Positions 1 to 8,721 of a stretch of DNA of 64,000 nt are shown piece after piece (the first letter of the stretch is position 1; each line of letters starts with the position of its first letter). Made by a program: the position numbers and the translations under genes. The stretch is from Lachnospiraceae bacterium. GTDB taxonomy: Bacteria; Bacillota; Clostridia; Lachnospirales; Lachnospiraceae. The notes below the pieces were generated by a model that saw only the letters and a list, made by a program, of their open reading frames with translations, had not been told where the DNA came from and did no database searches. The DNA lies in assembly GCA_910574965.1 (NCBI GenBank), contig CAJTDB010000005.1, positions 62,001 to 126,000 on the forward strand, written 5' to 3'.

Positions 1-432
1 ACCTTTCTCACAAAGCTCCTGAAACATGGGAGAAGTCATGTATGTTTTCCAAAATTCTCTTGTATTTCTATCGGATCCAGTATGCTCAGACACTACTTTC
101 GGATGATATTCTGATTCTGTGCTGCTGTCTTATCCAATGTTATATTCGCATTTTCCTTAAAATGTCATATCCAGTTGCCGGTGCATGTTCTCTGCCGGCC
201 AGTGCTCCCCTTACCGCTCGGCTGAACAATTGAGGCAGAGAGCGGATGGTTTGCTATGAACCAAGAAGCAACCTGCATGAACAGTACGAAAGAAAACGGC
301 TGGAAATGAACCAGATGTACCAAAAAATATGTTGAAATTTTTTTCCTTGCAACATTCTTGTGTCTGTGGGACTCTGTATGATATCAGAATGCATTTGGAC
401 AGAGCCTGAAATCCTGGGGGTGAGGTGGAGGA
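1..432. other. Gene-poor left edge
   Basis: I see no convincing gene here. The open frames on both strands lack a ribosome binding site and have no recognisable protein character. The last 90 bases carry the leader of the sigma factor gene. A TGCAAC at 348-353 followed 16 bases later by GACTCT (370-375) loosely resembles an ECF-type promoter, which would allow the sigma factor to drive its own gene; this is a weak match. Confidence 0.4.
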
Positions 433-954
433 ATGGAACGTTTTATGGAGTTGTACCAGACGGTTTATGGTGATCTGTACCGTCTGGCATATTATTATAT
501 GGGAAATGTACAGGATGCCGAAGATGCGGTGCAGGATACGGTGCTGTCCGCCTATGAGCATTTCGGCAGTCTGAAAGAGGAGTCTTCCTTTCGTCCGTGG
601 ATCTTTCGTATCCTGGTCAATCGATGCAGGAGGACTTTGAAGCGGCGCAGGCAGAGAGAAATTCCCGTGGAAGATGTGCGGACGGTGCAGGAATCCGAAC
701 ATACCGGGCCGGAGAGTCAGACGGAAGTACTGGAGCTTCTGGGGATCCTAAACGAAGAAGAGCGTCTGATCGTATCGCTGACTGTATTTGGAGGCTACAA
801 GGGCAGGGAGATCGCCCGGCTTCTCCATCGAAACCAGAATACGATCCGTTCCAAATATTGGAGGGCTTTAAAAAAGCTGGAGCAGGAGATTATGCGGGGA
901 CAGAAAGCAGAAACCGGCAAAGGGAAAAGCCGCGGAAAGGAAGTGCAGGGATGA
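433..954 (+). CDS. ECF-type RNA polymerase sigma factor
   Basis: The 173-residue protein has the two-domain layout of group 4 (ECF) sigma factors. Region 2 lies at about residues 5-75, with the DAEDAVQDT motif and the FRPWIFRILVNRC segment. Region 4 lies at about 98-155, with a helix-turn-helix around GREIARLLHRNQNTIRSKYW. It lacks the regions 1 and 3 of housekeeping sigmas. A GGTGGAGGA ribosome site precedes the ATG. The stop overlaps the start of the downstream membrane protein gene by ATGA, so the two are translationally coupled. ECF factors are usually held inactive by a membrane protein encoded next door, which fits this arrangement. The regulon cannot be read from the sequence. Confidence 0.9.
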   Translation: MERFMELYQTVYGDLYRLAYYYMGNVQDAEDAVQDTVLSAYEHFGSLKEESSFRPWIFRILVNRCRRTLKRRRQREIPVEDVRTVQESEHTGPESQTEVLELLGILNEEERLIVSLTVFGGYKGREIARLLHRNQNTIRSKYWRALKKLEQEIMRGQKAETGKGKSRGKEVQG

Positions 955-3056
955 AAGAGAACAGACATATCATAAAAATTCTGCGTGAAGCGGGCAGTAC
1001 CCTGGAGATTCCGGAACGTCTTATGCCGGAGCAGATGCAAAAGACCATTGAGGAATCAAAAATCTGCAGCAAGAAACAGCAGGTTCTCAAAAGGAGGAGG
1101 CTGCATCTTCGGCTGGCGTCGGCAGCCTGCTTTTTCTTAGCAGCGGGGCTCTTGCTGCAGCTTTACCAGACAGAGAAAGACTCTTTTGGGAAAGGGACTG
1201 TGCGGGCGGAGCTTTTAGAAGCAGGGACTGCAAAAGGCAGTATTTTGGCAGAGGTTCCGGAAACGGAACAGGATTTGCCGGAACTGTCCGGCAGCACTTA
1301 TGAAGAGATCTATGCCTGCCTGTCGGCAAACTGGCAGGAGCAGGAGGAGCGAATGAATAGCGGGACCTCTGGCTATGACAGGAATAACGTAGAGGATCTT
1401 GCGGTTTCGGAACAGAAACTTCAGGATACGGTTGTTTTTGGACAGACCAATCTGCAGGTGAATCAGGTAGACGAAGGAGATCAGATCAAAAATGACGGCA
1501 GATATTTGTACCAGATTGCCCGAAGGCCGCAGGAGGGGCAGGAGGACCGTGTGGGGATTCAGATTCTGGATACGGAGGGCGGACTGAAAGAAACCGCATT
1601 TGTAGACGGCTTTACGAGTATAGAAGAATTTTATATATGGGAGGATCTGCTCATTATAGTTGAAAATAAACACTATAATCATGTTTCCCTTTTACCGGAA
1701 CAGAAAAGTGCGGCAGAAAGAAAAGATATATTTATCTGCGGTGCGGTGGAGCGGGAGCAGGGATATCATGAGATCAGCATTTACCAGATGACGGATAAGA
1801 GCCGGCCCAGAAAGCAAAAGACGTTCACTTTGCAGGGAACATACAAGAGTTCCCGGATATCGGAAGGGTATTTCTATGGAATCAGCCGTTTTTCGGCAGG
1901 GCCGGGGGAAGGAGTACAGGACTATGGTGCCTATATTCCGTCCATAGATGGAAAACGGCTGGAAGCAGAACGGATTTACTGTCCGCCTGACACGGACAGT
2001 ACGGATTATCTGGTACTGGTGTCTGTTGATCTGTCCGATCCTTCTTCCATCCTGGACAGCCGGGCAGTTGTAGGGGGATTTGATACGTACTATGTAAGCG
2101 CACATAATATTTATATGGTTCGGTATCATTCTGTCTATGAGGCGGAACCAAAGGCAGCAGGACGGGTACAGGACAGGACTGCACTTCTTAAATTTTCTTA
2201 CCGGAAAGGCCGGTTTTATGCCCAGGCACAAGGGGAGATTCCAGGAAGAGTGGAGGACCGTTTTTCCATGGATGAATATGGAGGAAATCTGCGTCTGGCA
2301 GTGACGGTTCAGGAATATGAGGCGAAGGAGATCAAAGATGACCGGACCATGGAGCGTCTTGGGTTTGACTATACGCAGAAGGCACAGACGAATGCACTGT
2401 ATGTTCTGGATGCCTCTCTTAAAATAAAGGGAAAGATCGAAGGACTGGCAGAGAATGAGAACATACGTTCTGCCAGATTTCTGGGAGATATCGGATATTT
2501 TGTCACATTTCGTCAGACGGACCCGCTCTTTGCTGTGGACCTTTCGAACCCGGAAGAACCCCGAATTCTTGGGGAGCTGAAAGTGAGCGGCTTTTCGGAG
2601 TATCTGCATTTTTATGAAGAAGATCTTCTGCTTGGAATCGGTATGGAGGCGGACGAGCAGACAGGAGAGGAACAGGGGATGAAGCTTTCCATGTTTGATA
2701 TCTCGGATCCTGCCGGCATGAAGGAAATATCCAGATTTTCTCTAAAAGAGTACAATTACAGCGAAGCTCTGTGGGATCACAGGGCTGTGCTCATTGATCC
2801 GGCGGAAAATATCATAGGCTTTCCGGCCGGAGGGCGCAGCGGACAGGAGTATGTTCTCTTTTCTTATAAAGACGGGACCTTTGTACAGGAACTAAAGATT
2901 GATACCCAATCAAAAGACGGAGTATATGTAAAAGTGCGGGGAACATTTATCGGTGAGATATTTTATCTTCTTTTTGAAAACGGAACGGTCCGGGCTTATG
3001 ACCGGCAAACGGGAGAACTTCTGGAAGAGCTTCGCTTAGAGAAAGAAAATGGGTGA
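951..3056 (+). CDS. Membrane-anchored beta-propeller protein, possible anti-sigma factor
   Basis: The product is 701 residues. I chose the ATG at 951 because it overlaps the sigma factor stop (ATGA); an open frame continues upstream but only as a shadow of the sigma gene. Residues 1-50 are charged and probably cytoplasmic, about 52-71 form one membrane helix, and the rest is extracytoplasmic and rich in short beta strands. It resembles the family of secreted proteins with a C-terminal beta-propeller distantly related to WD40, with repeats of the type LDxSDPxxP and VDLSDPSS. A cytoplasmic tail plus one helix plus a sensor domain, coupled to an ECF sigma, suggests an anti-sigma or sensing role. 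That role is inference; no classical zinc anti-sigma motif is visible. Confidence 0.7.
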   Translation: MKENRHIIKILREAGSTLEIPERLMPEQMQKTIEESKICSKKQQVLKRRRLHLRLASAACFFLAAGLLLQLYQTEKDSFGKGTVRAELLEAGTAKGSILAEVPETEQDLPELSGSTYEEIYACLSANWQEQEERMNSGTSGYDRNNVEDLAVSEQKLQDTVVFGQTNLQVNQVDEGDQIKNDGRYLYQIARRPQEGQEDRVGIQILDTEGGLKETAFVDGFTSIEEFYIWEDLLIIVENKHYNHVSLLPEQKSAAERKDIFICGAVEREQGYHEISIYQMTDKSRPRKQKTFTLQGTYKSSRISEGYFYGISRFSAGPGEGVQDYGAYIPSIDGKRLEAERIYCPPDTDSTDYLVLVSVDLSDPSSILDSRAVVGGFDTYYVSAHNIYMVRYHSVYEAEPKAAGRVQDRTALLKFSYRKGRFYAQAQGEIPGRVEDRFSMDEYGGNLRLAVTVQEYEAKEIKDDRTMERLGFDYTQKAQTNALYVLDASLKIKGKIEGLAENENIRSARFLGDIGYFVTFRQTDPLFAVDLSNPEEPRILGELKVSGFSEYLHFYEEDLLLGIGMEADEQTGEEQGMKLSMFDISDPAGMKEISRFSLKEYNYSEALWDHRAVLIDPAENIIGFPAGGRSGQEYVLFSYKDGTFVQELKIDTQSKDGVYVKVRGTFIGEIFYLLFENGTVRAYDRQTGELLEELRLEKENG

Positions 3057-3085
3057 TTGTGAAATAGAAAGAGATAGGGTATAAT
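3057..3085 (+). promoter_or_regulatory. Sigma-A promoter
   Basis: TTGTGA (3057-3062) and TATAAT (3080-3085) are separated by 17 bases. The promoter lies directly after the stop of the propeller gene and ahead of the 3117 remnant and the 3208 gene. Confidence 0.6.
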
Positions 3086-3116
3086 TTTAGAAAATATATC
3101 TGCAGGAGGTCATTTG

Positions 3117-3200
3117 GTGAAAAAGGCTCTGCCGATCGGTGCGGAGAATTTTGAAGATCTGGTGCGAGACAGAGAATACAATGCCAACAAGGAGGCATAG
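3117..3200 (+). pseudogene. N-terminal remnant of a predicted AAA-ATPase (PF09820-like)
   Basis: A GTG start follows a good AGGAGGT ribosome site and opens a 27-residue frame ending in TAG at 3198-3200. The peptide begins KKALPIGAENFEDLVRD, which closely resembles the conserved N terminus of the large AAA-ATPase-like / PD-(D/E)XK family (PF09820), normally of the form LPIGxxxFExL followed by YYYVDKT. Those proteins are about 500-600 residues, so almost all of the gene is missing. It may now act as a short upstream frame: its end contains the AAGGAGG that serves the next gene. A genuine small leader peptide is the alternative. Confidence 0.6.
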
Positions 3201-3207
3201 AGAGAAT

Positions 3208-4245
3208 ATGGATGTACAATTTATGAACGAAAGCCGGTCTGCAGGGGTTCGTTTTCCGGACAGCAAAGAGCAGGAACAGACATACGGCATCGATCCAAGA
3301 CTTCTGGTCTGGGTGAAGAACAATGTGGAGGGATGCCCTCAGACTCTTGGGGAATTTGCCGATATTATCAGCCTGGACCGCTGGAAGGTGAACCGTTCCA
3401 AAAGCACCAAGGGCTATGATACGCCTGCCTGGCTGGTGGAGAAGAAAGGCGATTTCTCCATGATCGGAGAGATGAAAGAGCTACAGTACCTTCGCCTGCA
3501 GGAAATAGAGATCGATGATTTTTCCTTTCTGACCAGATGCAAAAAACTGCAGATGCTGGATCTGCAACATACGAATTTTTCCGACTGCAGTCTGCTGGAA
3601 GGACTGCCGGAACTAAAAAAAGCGTACTTGCCGCCCCGCAGCCGGCTGATCCATACAGAAGTGCTGGATGCGCTTTTGGGAAAGGCGGAGACATTGGATA
3701 TTGAGATACCAAAACCCTTTTACCGGGATGAGGATTTTCAGGATATAGAGATTGTGGACGGAAAGGATGTACATCTTTCCTATGAGGGAGATGAGAAAGT
3801 CCGGTTTGTTCAGGTGGATTTCAGCGGAAAGGAACCTTCTGCATGGAGTGATTTTTGCTACGATGAAGAGGACTGCTGGCTTCTGATGGGAGAGGAGCAG
3901 AAGGAGGAGCTGGCAGATCAACTGGCAGATGCCGTCAGAAAAGGCAAAGTGAACGGTTTTTGGCTTTCTCAGGAACCCTGGGGAGAGGGGCATTCTTTGT
4001 GCGCGGAGTTTGCTCTTGGCTGGGCGGCGCTGTTTTATGATGCAGACGATGAAGGATACTGCTATTCTATTCATAATGCAGATTATGATACGGTAGAAAT
4101 TCTGGCACCGGTGGAAGTAGGCGGACAGTCGCCGGTTCCGAAGATGATGGCAACAGAGGATATGGAACTGGTAGCGAAAATTCTGAAGCATTTTCTGAAG
4201 ACCGGGCAGCTCTGTTCGGGGACCCGGTGGGTGAAGGAGGGATAA
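3208..4245 (+). CDS. Leucine-rich-repeat-like hypothetical protein
   Basis: The 345-residue protein is not one I recognise by name. The start at 3208 is preceded by AAGGAGG (3189-3195); an in-frame ATG further upstream at 3139 lies inside the remnant frame and has no ribosome site. Residues about 95-150 show two to three leucine-rich units (LQYLRLQEIEIDDFSFL, LQMLDLQHTNFSDCSLL). The C-terminal half is acidic and aromatic, with a stretch around GWAALFYDADDEGYCYSIHN. There is no signal peptide or membrane helix, so it is probably cytoplasmic. Such LRR plus acidic domain proteins often occur as orphan immunity-like proteins, but nothing here proves it. Confidence 0.7.
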   Translation: MDVQFMNESRSAGVRFPDSKEQEQTYGIDPRLLVWVKNNVEGCPQTLGEFADIISLDRWKVNRSKSTKGYDTPAWLVEKKGDFSMIGEMKELQYLRLQEIEIDDFSFLTRCKKLQMLDLQHTNFSDCSLLEGLPELKKAYLPPRSRLIHTEVLDALLGKAETLDIEIPKPFYRDEDFQDIEIVDGKDVHLSYEGDEKVRFVQVDFSGKEPSAWSDFCYDEEDCWLLMGEEQKEELADQLADAVRKGKVNGFWLSQEPWGEGHSLCAEFALGWAALFYDADDEGYCYSIHNADYDTVEILAPVEVGGQSPVPKMMATEDMELVAKILKHFLKTGQLCSGTRWVKEG

Positions 4246-4248
4246 GAT

Positions 4249-4638
4249 TTGACAGATCCGAAACATTCCATGACCGGATTTGTGGCTCACTGCGGAATGG
4301 AGATCATAGAGGAGCAGGGAACTTACTGCACCAGAGTGAACATAGAGCCAAAGCATCATAATCCATATGGGATTGTTCACGGGGGCCTGCTCTATACGAT
4401 GGCAGATACAGCAGCGGGATATACGGCGCGGGCGCTGACCAGATCTTCCGTGACGCTGAACAGTGATTTTCACTGTATCGCAAATGTGCCTTCCGGGCAG
4501 CTTACCGCCCGGACAGAGGTCATCAAAGCGGGGAAGCACATTCTTGTTCTGCGGGTCCGGGTGCTGGCAGATGCAAAGCTTCTGCTGGCAGAGGGGACTT
4601 TCACTTATTACAGTGATGGTAAAGACCATGATGTGTAA
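4249..4638 (+). CDS. PaaI-type hotdog-fold thioesterase
   Basis: The 129-residue protein has the single hotdog domain of the PaaI / 4HBT acyl-CoA thioesterases, with the signature HNPYGIVHGGLLYTMADTAAGYTA at about residues 37-60, where HGG and the following D/T positions form the active site. The predicted reaction is hydrolysis of an acyl- or aryl-CoA in the cytoplasm; the substrate is unknown. The start is a TTG at 4249, supported by AAGGAGG at 4234-4240 and three bases after the previous stop, so it is co-translated with the LRR-like gene. It ends two bases from the convergent DeoR gene, with no terminator between them. Confidence 0.85.
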   Translation: MTDPKHSMTGFVAHCGMEIIEEQGTYCTRVNIEPKHHNPYGIVHGGLLYTMADTAAGYTARALTRSSVTLNSDFHCIANVPSGQLTARTEVIKAGKHILVLRVRVLADAKLLLAEGTFTYYSDGKDHDV

Positions 4639-4640
4639 AA

Positions 4641-5393
4641 TCAGACGATGATTAGATTGGAAGTGCCCTGATAGCTTTCATCCGGCAGACGGTCTGTAAG
4701 TACCTGGGCGCTGGTAAATTCTCCGAAACAAACCGGTGTGGTCTGATGGAATTTGCTGTGGTCGCATAATACATAGGGCATATGAGAATGCTTCATAGCG
4801 CATTCTTTTATCATAGCCTCATTGATATCCGGGGTCGTAAAACCCGACCGGCGGCTAATGCCGTTAGTTCCGAAAAATCCTTTGGTAAAGTGGTATTTCT
4901 GAAGAGCCACATAAGCTTCATTTCCGACAATAGCCTCTGTGGAGCTTTTGACTTCGCCGCCGATAAGAATCACCCGGAAGCCATTCTCTGCAAGCTGGAG
5001 TGCATGGGAGACAGCATTGGTCACAAAGGAAGCGGAATGTTCCGTCAGATAGGGGATCATAGCTCCGGTAGTCGTTCCTGCATCCAGATAGATAAAATCT
5101 TCCGGCCTGACAAGGGAAGCGGCATAACATCCGATTCTCTGCTTTTCTGCCTGATGCAGTTCCATACGCAGAGAAACTTTTTCTTCTTTGGTGTTCAGTT
5201 TTCGGTCGTTTTGAACAGCCCCGCCGAAGACTTTTATAAGTGCGCCTTTTTTATCAAGAATGTTTAAATCCCGCCGTATGGTGGATTCGGAAGCTTTAAA
5301 ATACTCCGTCAGTTCCTGGACGGTAACACTGCCTTTTTCTTCTGTCAGTTTTAGGATTTCTTCCTGTCTTTTTTCTGTCAGCATCTGTTTCAC
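4641..5393 (-). CDS. DeoR/GlpR-family repressor of the fructose operon
   Basis: The 250-residue protein has an N-terminal winged helix (about residues 5-57, with ASESTIRRDLNILDKKG) and a C-terminal DeoR sugar-phosphate sensing domain (about 75-235, including YLDAGTTTGAMIPYL and FVTNAVSHALQLA). These regulators bind a phosphorylated sugar and release their operator. It is the third gene in the direction fruK, fruA, regulator, which makes it the likely FruR-type repressor responding to fructose-1-phosphate. It has its own promoter in the 270-base gap after fruA. In many relatives the regulator comes first, so this order is less common. Confidence 0.85.
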   Translation of the reverse strand: MKQMLTEKRQEEILKLTEEKGSVTVQELTEYFKASESTIRRDLNILDKKGALIKVFGGAVQNDRKLNTKEEKVSLRMELHQAEKQRIGCYAASLVRPEDFIYLDAGTTTGAMIPYLTEHSASFVTNAVSHALQLAENGFRVILIGGEVKSSTEAIVGNEAYVALQKYHFTKGFFGTNGISRRSGFTTPDINEAMIKECAMKHSHMPYVLCDHSKFHQTTPVCFGEFTSAQVLTDRLPDESYQGTSNLIIV

Positions 5394-5434
5394 CGGGGAT
5401 TCCCCGCCCTTTCCTTCTATCGTTTGTTATTTTT

Positions 5435-5463
5435 ATTTTACATGAAAAAAGAGATTCAGGCAA
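5435..5463 (-). promoter_or_regulatory. Promoter of the DeoR regulator
   Basis: On the minus strand TTGCCT (5458-5463) and TAAAAT (5435-5440) are 17 bases apart, about 40 bases upstream of the regulator start. It suggests the regulator is transcribed independently as well as by readthrough from fruA. Confidence 0.5.
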
Positions 5464-5619
5464 TACGAAGGACGTTTCCGGATCGTGTAGCTTTACTTTC
5501 GTGTCTGACTGGCCAGAATCCAATATCCGCGGAAAGAAACGGGATGGAAGAAAAAGTGACGGTATGGCAGAATGCGGACAGGAAAACCAGAGAACCGGGC
5601 GGCTTACCAATATACAGGA

Positions 5620-5644
5620 ACAGCCGGGCTTATTTCCCGGCTGT
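5620..5644 (-). terminator. Hairpin after fruA
   Basis: A perfect 9-bp stem (ACAGCCGGG / CCCGGCTGT) lies 20 bases after the fruA stop. There is no good T-run on the minus-strand side, so it may stabilise the fruKA mRNA end or terminate weakly. Confidence 0.45.
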
Positions 5645-5663
5645 CCTTATCAAAAATATGAGA

Positions 5664-7580
5664 TTATGCGGAGACTTTTTTCTTAAAGGTTCCAAGGAGT
5701 ACTGCGCCGACGACTGTGCCGATGACCAGAGCCGCCAGGTATAACAGTGCGTTTCCGACTACCGGGACGACGAAGATGCCGCCGTGGGGAGCCATGAGCG
5801 TACAGCCAAAGGCCATGGACAGGGCGCCTGCTGCTGCAGAACCAATCATGCAGGAGGGGAGCACATGAAGGGGATCAGACGCTGCAAAGGGGATAGCTCC
5901 TTCGGTAATGAAGGCCAGACCCATAATAAAGTTTACCGGACCGGACTCACGTTCCTCTTTTGTAAATTTGTTTTTGAACAGCAGTGTTGCAAGTGCAATG
6001 GCGCAGGGCGGTACCATGCCGCCGATCATGACTGCGGCCATAATGTGATAATTTCCTGCGGCGATGGAAGCAGTTCCGAATACATAGGCTGCTTTGTTGA
6101 AAGGACCGCCCATATCAATGGCCATCATGCCTGCCACGACAATGCCCAGAAGAATCCGGCTTGAACCGCCCATATTCGTCAGGGCAGTATTTAAAGCAGT
6201 GTTCAGAGCGCCGATGGGCGGCTCTACGAGAAACTGCATAATCAGACCTATAAGGAGGATACCGCACAGAGGATACAAAAGTACCGGTGCAATCTTTTCA
6301 ATAGCCTGAGGCAGTTTGGAAAATATTTTAATCAGAAACAGGACCAGGTATCCTGCGATAAATCCTGCCGCCAGTGCCCCCAGAAAGCCGGATTTGCCGG
6401 AGGAAGCCATCATGCCGCCTACAAAGCCGACAGCCAGTCCGGGACGGTCTGCAATGCCCATGGCGATAAATCCGGCCAGAATCGGGAGCATAAACCCAAA
6501 GGCTACACCGCCAATGCCTTTTAATACAGCGGCTGCCGGAGTGATCGTTCCGAAAGCGGCTCTTGCTTCATCGGAAAGGGCGTTCACATCCACGCAGAGA
6601 CCGTCAATCAGGAAAGCCAGTGCGATCAGAATACCGCCGCCTACTACAAAGGGGAGCATGTGGGAAACACCGTTCATAAGCTGCATATAGAGCTTGTGTC
6701 CGATGCTTCCGGAAGCTTTTCCGGAGGATGCAGCGGCAGAAGGATTGCCTGCCTGGTAGACAGGAACATTTCCGCTCATAGCCTGTGCGATTAACTGATC
6801 GGCCTTGCTGATGCCGTCGGATACCTGGCATTCGATGAGTTTTTTTCCATGAAAACGGTCCATGGGAACTTTGGCGTCAGCGGCCACAATGATGCAGTCT
6901 GCTTCCCGGATCTCCTGGTCGGTAAGTACGTTCTTGGCGCCGCCGGAACCTCTCGTCTCCACTTTGATAAAACAGCCTGCTGTCCGGGCAGCTTTTTCCA
7001 GACCTTCCGCTGCCATATACGTGTGTGCGATGCCGGTGGGGCAGGAGGTAACGGCCAGGATTTTAAAGGCGCCTTCTGCCGCAGCCGTATTCTGGGCAGC
7101 TAATTGGTCGTTCAGATCGGGCTTTTCGTCGTCTGCCTGATCGACAATCCGGAGAAATTCTTCCACTGTGGAAGCATTTTTCAGATTGGCTGCAAAATCC
7201 TCATCCATCAGGAGCATGGAAAGTTTACTCAATACGTCCAGATGAACATTATCTTTGGTATTGGGCGCGGCGATCAGAAAAATTAAATGGACCGGTGCGC
7301 CGTCCAGGGAATCGAAGTCTACGCCGTCTTTGACAACCATAGCTGCCAGTCCGGGACGATCGACGAAGGCTCCTTTTCCGTGAGGGATAGCAATACCCTC
7401 GCCGATTCCGGTGGTGCTTTCCTCTTCCCGTCTGTAAACTTCCTGACGGTAGGCTTCCCGGTCGTTGATCTTGCCGCTTTGGATCATCAGATCCACCATT
7501 TGATCCAGTGCTTCCTGCTTAGAAGCAGGTGCCCCGGTCAGGGAAATGCTTCTCTTGTCGAGTAAATCTGTAATACGCAT
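5664..7580 (-). CDS. fruA: Fructose PTS transporter, fused EIIA-EIIB-EIIC
   Basis: The 638-residue protein imports fructose and phosphorylates it to fructose-1-phosphate. EIIA is N-terminal (about 1-150, phospho-histidine H67 in AIPHGKG). EIIB follows (about 172-270, phospho-cysteine C180 in VTSCPTGIAHTYMAAE). EIIC spans about 290-635 with many membrane helices. Length and order match FruA of the fructose PTS family. It is preceded by fruK in the same direction with a 187-base gap that holds a structured element ending just before the ribosome site (see 7602-7695). A PfkB kinase and a DeoR regulator as neighbours support fructose over mannose derivatives. Confidence 0.93.
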   Translation of the reverse strand: MRITDLLDKRSISLTGAPASKQEALDQMVDLMIQSGKINDREAYRQEVYRREEESTTGIGEGIAIPHGKGAFVDRPGLAAMVVKDGVDFDSLDGAPVHLIFLIAAPNTKDNVHLDVLSKLSMLLMDEDFAANLKNASTVEEFLRIVDQADDEKPDLNDQLAAQNTAAAEGAFKILAVTSCPTGIAHTYMAAEGLEKAARTAGCFIKVETRGSGGAKNVLTDQEIREADCIIVAADAKVPMDRFHGKKLIECQVSDGISKADQLIAQAMSGNVPVYQAGNPSAAASSGKASGSIGHKLYMQLMNGVSHMLPFVVGGGILIALAFLIDGLCVDVNALSDEARAAFGTITPAAAVLKGIGGVAFGFMLPILAGFIAMGIADRPGLAVGFVGGMMASSGKSGFLGALAAGFIAGYLVLFLIKIFSKLPQAIEKIAPVLLYPLCGILLIGLIMQFLVEPPIGALNTALNTALTNMGGSSRILLGIVVAGMMAIDMGGPFNKAAYVFGTASIAAGNYHIMAAVMIGGMVPPCAIALATLLFKNKFTKEERESGPVNFIMGLAFITEGAIPFAASDPLHVLPSCMIGSAAAGALSMAFGCTLMAPHGGIFVVPVVGNALLYLAALVIGTVVGAVLLGTFKKKVSA

Positions 7581-7601
7581 TATGTAGAGTCCTCCTATTT
7601 T

Positions 7602-7695
7602 AAGTTCTGCGTCCGGTCTTACAAGGTTTCTGCAATGGAAAAAATTCTGTCATATGCGTGCGGAAAATCCCATCCGGGCCGTGTAAGACTGAAAG
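7602..7695 (-). ncRNA. 5'-UTR RNA element, divergent copy (fruA)
   Basis: Read on the minus strand, this segment between fruK and fruA has an outer stem GTCTTACA / TGTAAGAC (7616-7623 with 7682-7689) enclosing an inner region that aligns with the conserved inner hairpin of the elements at 28913-29115 and 47813-47910 (CCGGATGGGATTTTCCG and TTTTTTCCATTGCAGA). It ends in GCAGAACTTAAAATAGGAGG, matching the GCGGAAC plus Shine-Dalgarno ending of the other copies. The inner pairing is less regular, so I call it a divergent member. Confidence 0.5.
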
Positions 7696-7767
7696 CGGAT
7701 TTTATGTTTTTTGTCCATTTATCCAATATCCGGAAACGGATTTGGGTACAGCAATGCTGTGCGGAGC

Positions 7768-8679
7768 TTAGTTTTGACGGATGGAGTGGTAGATTTTATA
7801 AATCTCTTCCTTGGAAGCTAACAGATCGGAAAAAGCACTGGCACTTCCGGCAGAGACACCCATATGAAAGGCGTGCCGGTAATCCTGCTGCTGCACCCAG
7901 CCGGCCACAAACCCGGCTACCATTGAATCTCCCGCTCCGACGGCATTAACAAGCGTTCCTTTTGGTGCGGGCTGCATATGTACTTCTCCGTTTTCTGCCA
8001 CAAGGACCGCACCTTTGCCGGCCATGGAAACGAGAACATTTCTGGCACCCATTTCCTGCAGCTTTCTTCCATAAGGAACGATTTCCTCCCTGTCCGTCAG
8101 GGTGACGTTGAAAATTTCTCCAAGTTCATGGTTGTTGGGCTTAATGAGGAACGGATGGTATTCGAGCACATTCAGGAGAAGGCTCTTTGTGGCGTCTACC
8201 ACGTATAGGATGTCCCGTCCGTTCAGTGATGCCAGGATATCTCGGTAGATAGAATCCGGCATACTCTCAGGGATACTTCCTGCCAGAACCAGAATATCGC
8301 CTGCTTTCAGCCGGTCAAGCTTTGTCATCAGCCGGCGGATAGCTTCGGGGCTGACAGAAGGACCTTGACCGTTTATCTCAGTTCCGTCAAAATCCTTCAT
8401 TTTAATGTTGATGCGTGAACAGCCTTCTTCCAGATGAATAAAATCGCATTGAAATCCAATGGCTGTCATTTTCCGGAGTAATTCTTCTCCGGTAAATCCT
8501 GCTGTAAATCCAAGGGCCGCATTGGAGATACCGAGATTTTGCAGGACGGTTGACACATTAATGCCTTTGCCGCCAGGGAGCATCTGTTCTGCACAGGTGC
8601 GGTTGGTCTTCCCAAGCTGAAAATCCTTTACAGATACAATGTAATCCAGTGATGGGTTAAACGTAACGGTATAGATCAT
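7768..8679 (-). CDS. fruK: 1-phosphofructokinase
   Basis: The 303-residue PfkB-family kinase converts fructose-1-phosphate, the FruA product, to fructose-1,6-bisphosphate using ATP in the cytoplasm. It has the PfkB signatures GGKGINVSTVLQNLG near residue 37 and NAVGAGDSMVAGFVAGW near residue 245, where the aspartate is the catalytic base. Length matches FruK. It is the first gene of the operon, directly behind a strong promoter with repeated TTGAC boxes that are likely bound by the DeoR regulator. Confidence 0.93.
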   Translation of the reverse strand: MIYTVTFNPSLDYIVSVKDFQLGKTNRTCAEQMLPGGKGINVSTVLQNLGISNAALGFTAGFTGEELLRKMTAIGFQCDFIHLEEGCSRINIKMKDFDGTEINGQGPSVSPEAIRRLMTKLDRLKAGDILVLAGSIPESMPDSIYRDILASLNGRDILYVVDATKSLLLNVLEYHPFLIKPNNHELGEIFNVTLTDREEIVPYGRKLQEMGARNVLVSMAGKGAVLVAENGEVHMQPAPKGTLVNAVGAGDSMVAGFVAGWVQQQDYRHAFHMGVSAGSASAFSDLLASKEEIYKIYHSIRQN

Positions 8680-8721
8680 TCCTCCTGTCTCCTTTCAGGT
8701 TCCGTTCTTGATTCTGTATGT

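Noticed and set aside
211-702. 163-codon open frame on the minus strand over the sigma factor gene
   Set aside because: It is antisense to a well-supported ECF sigma gene, has no ribosome site and shows no family resemblance.
1692-2609. 305-codon minus-strand frame inside the beta-propeller gene
   Set aside because: It is a mirror of the coding frame; composition is Ile/Arg/Leu/His-rich without domains.
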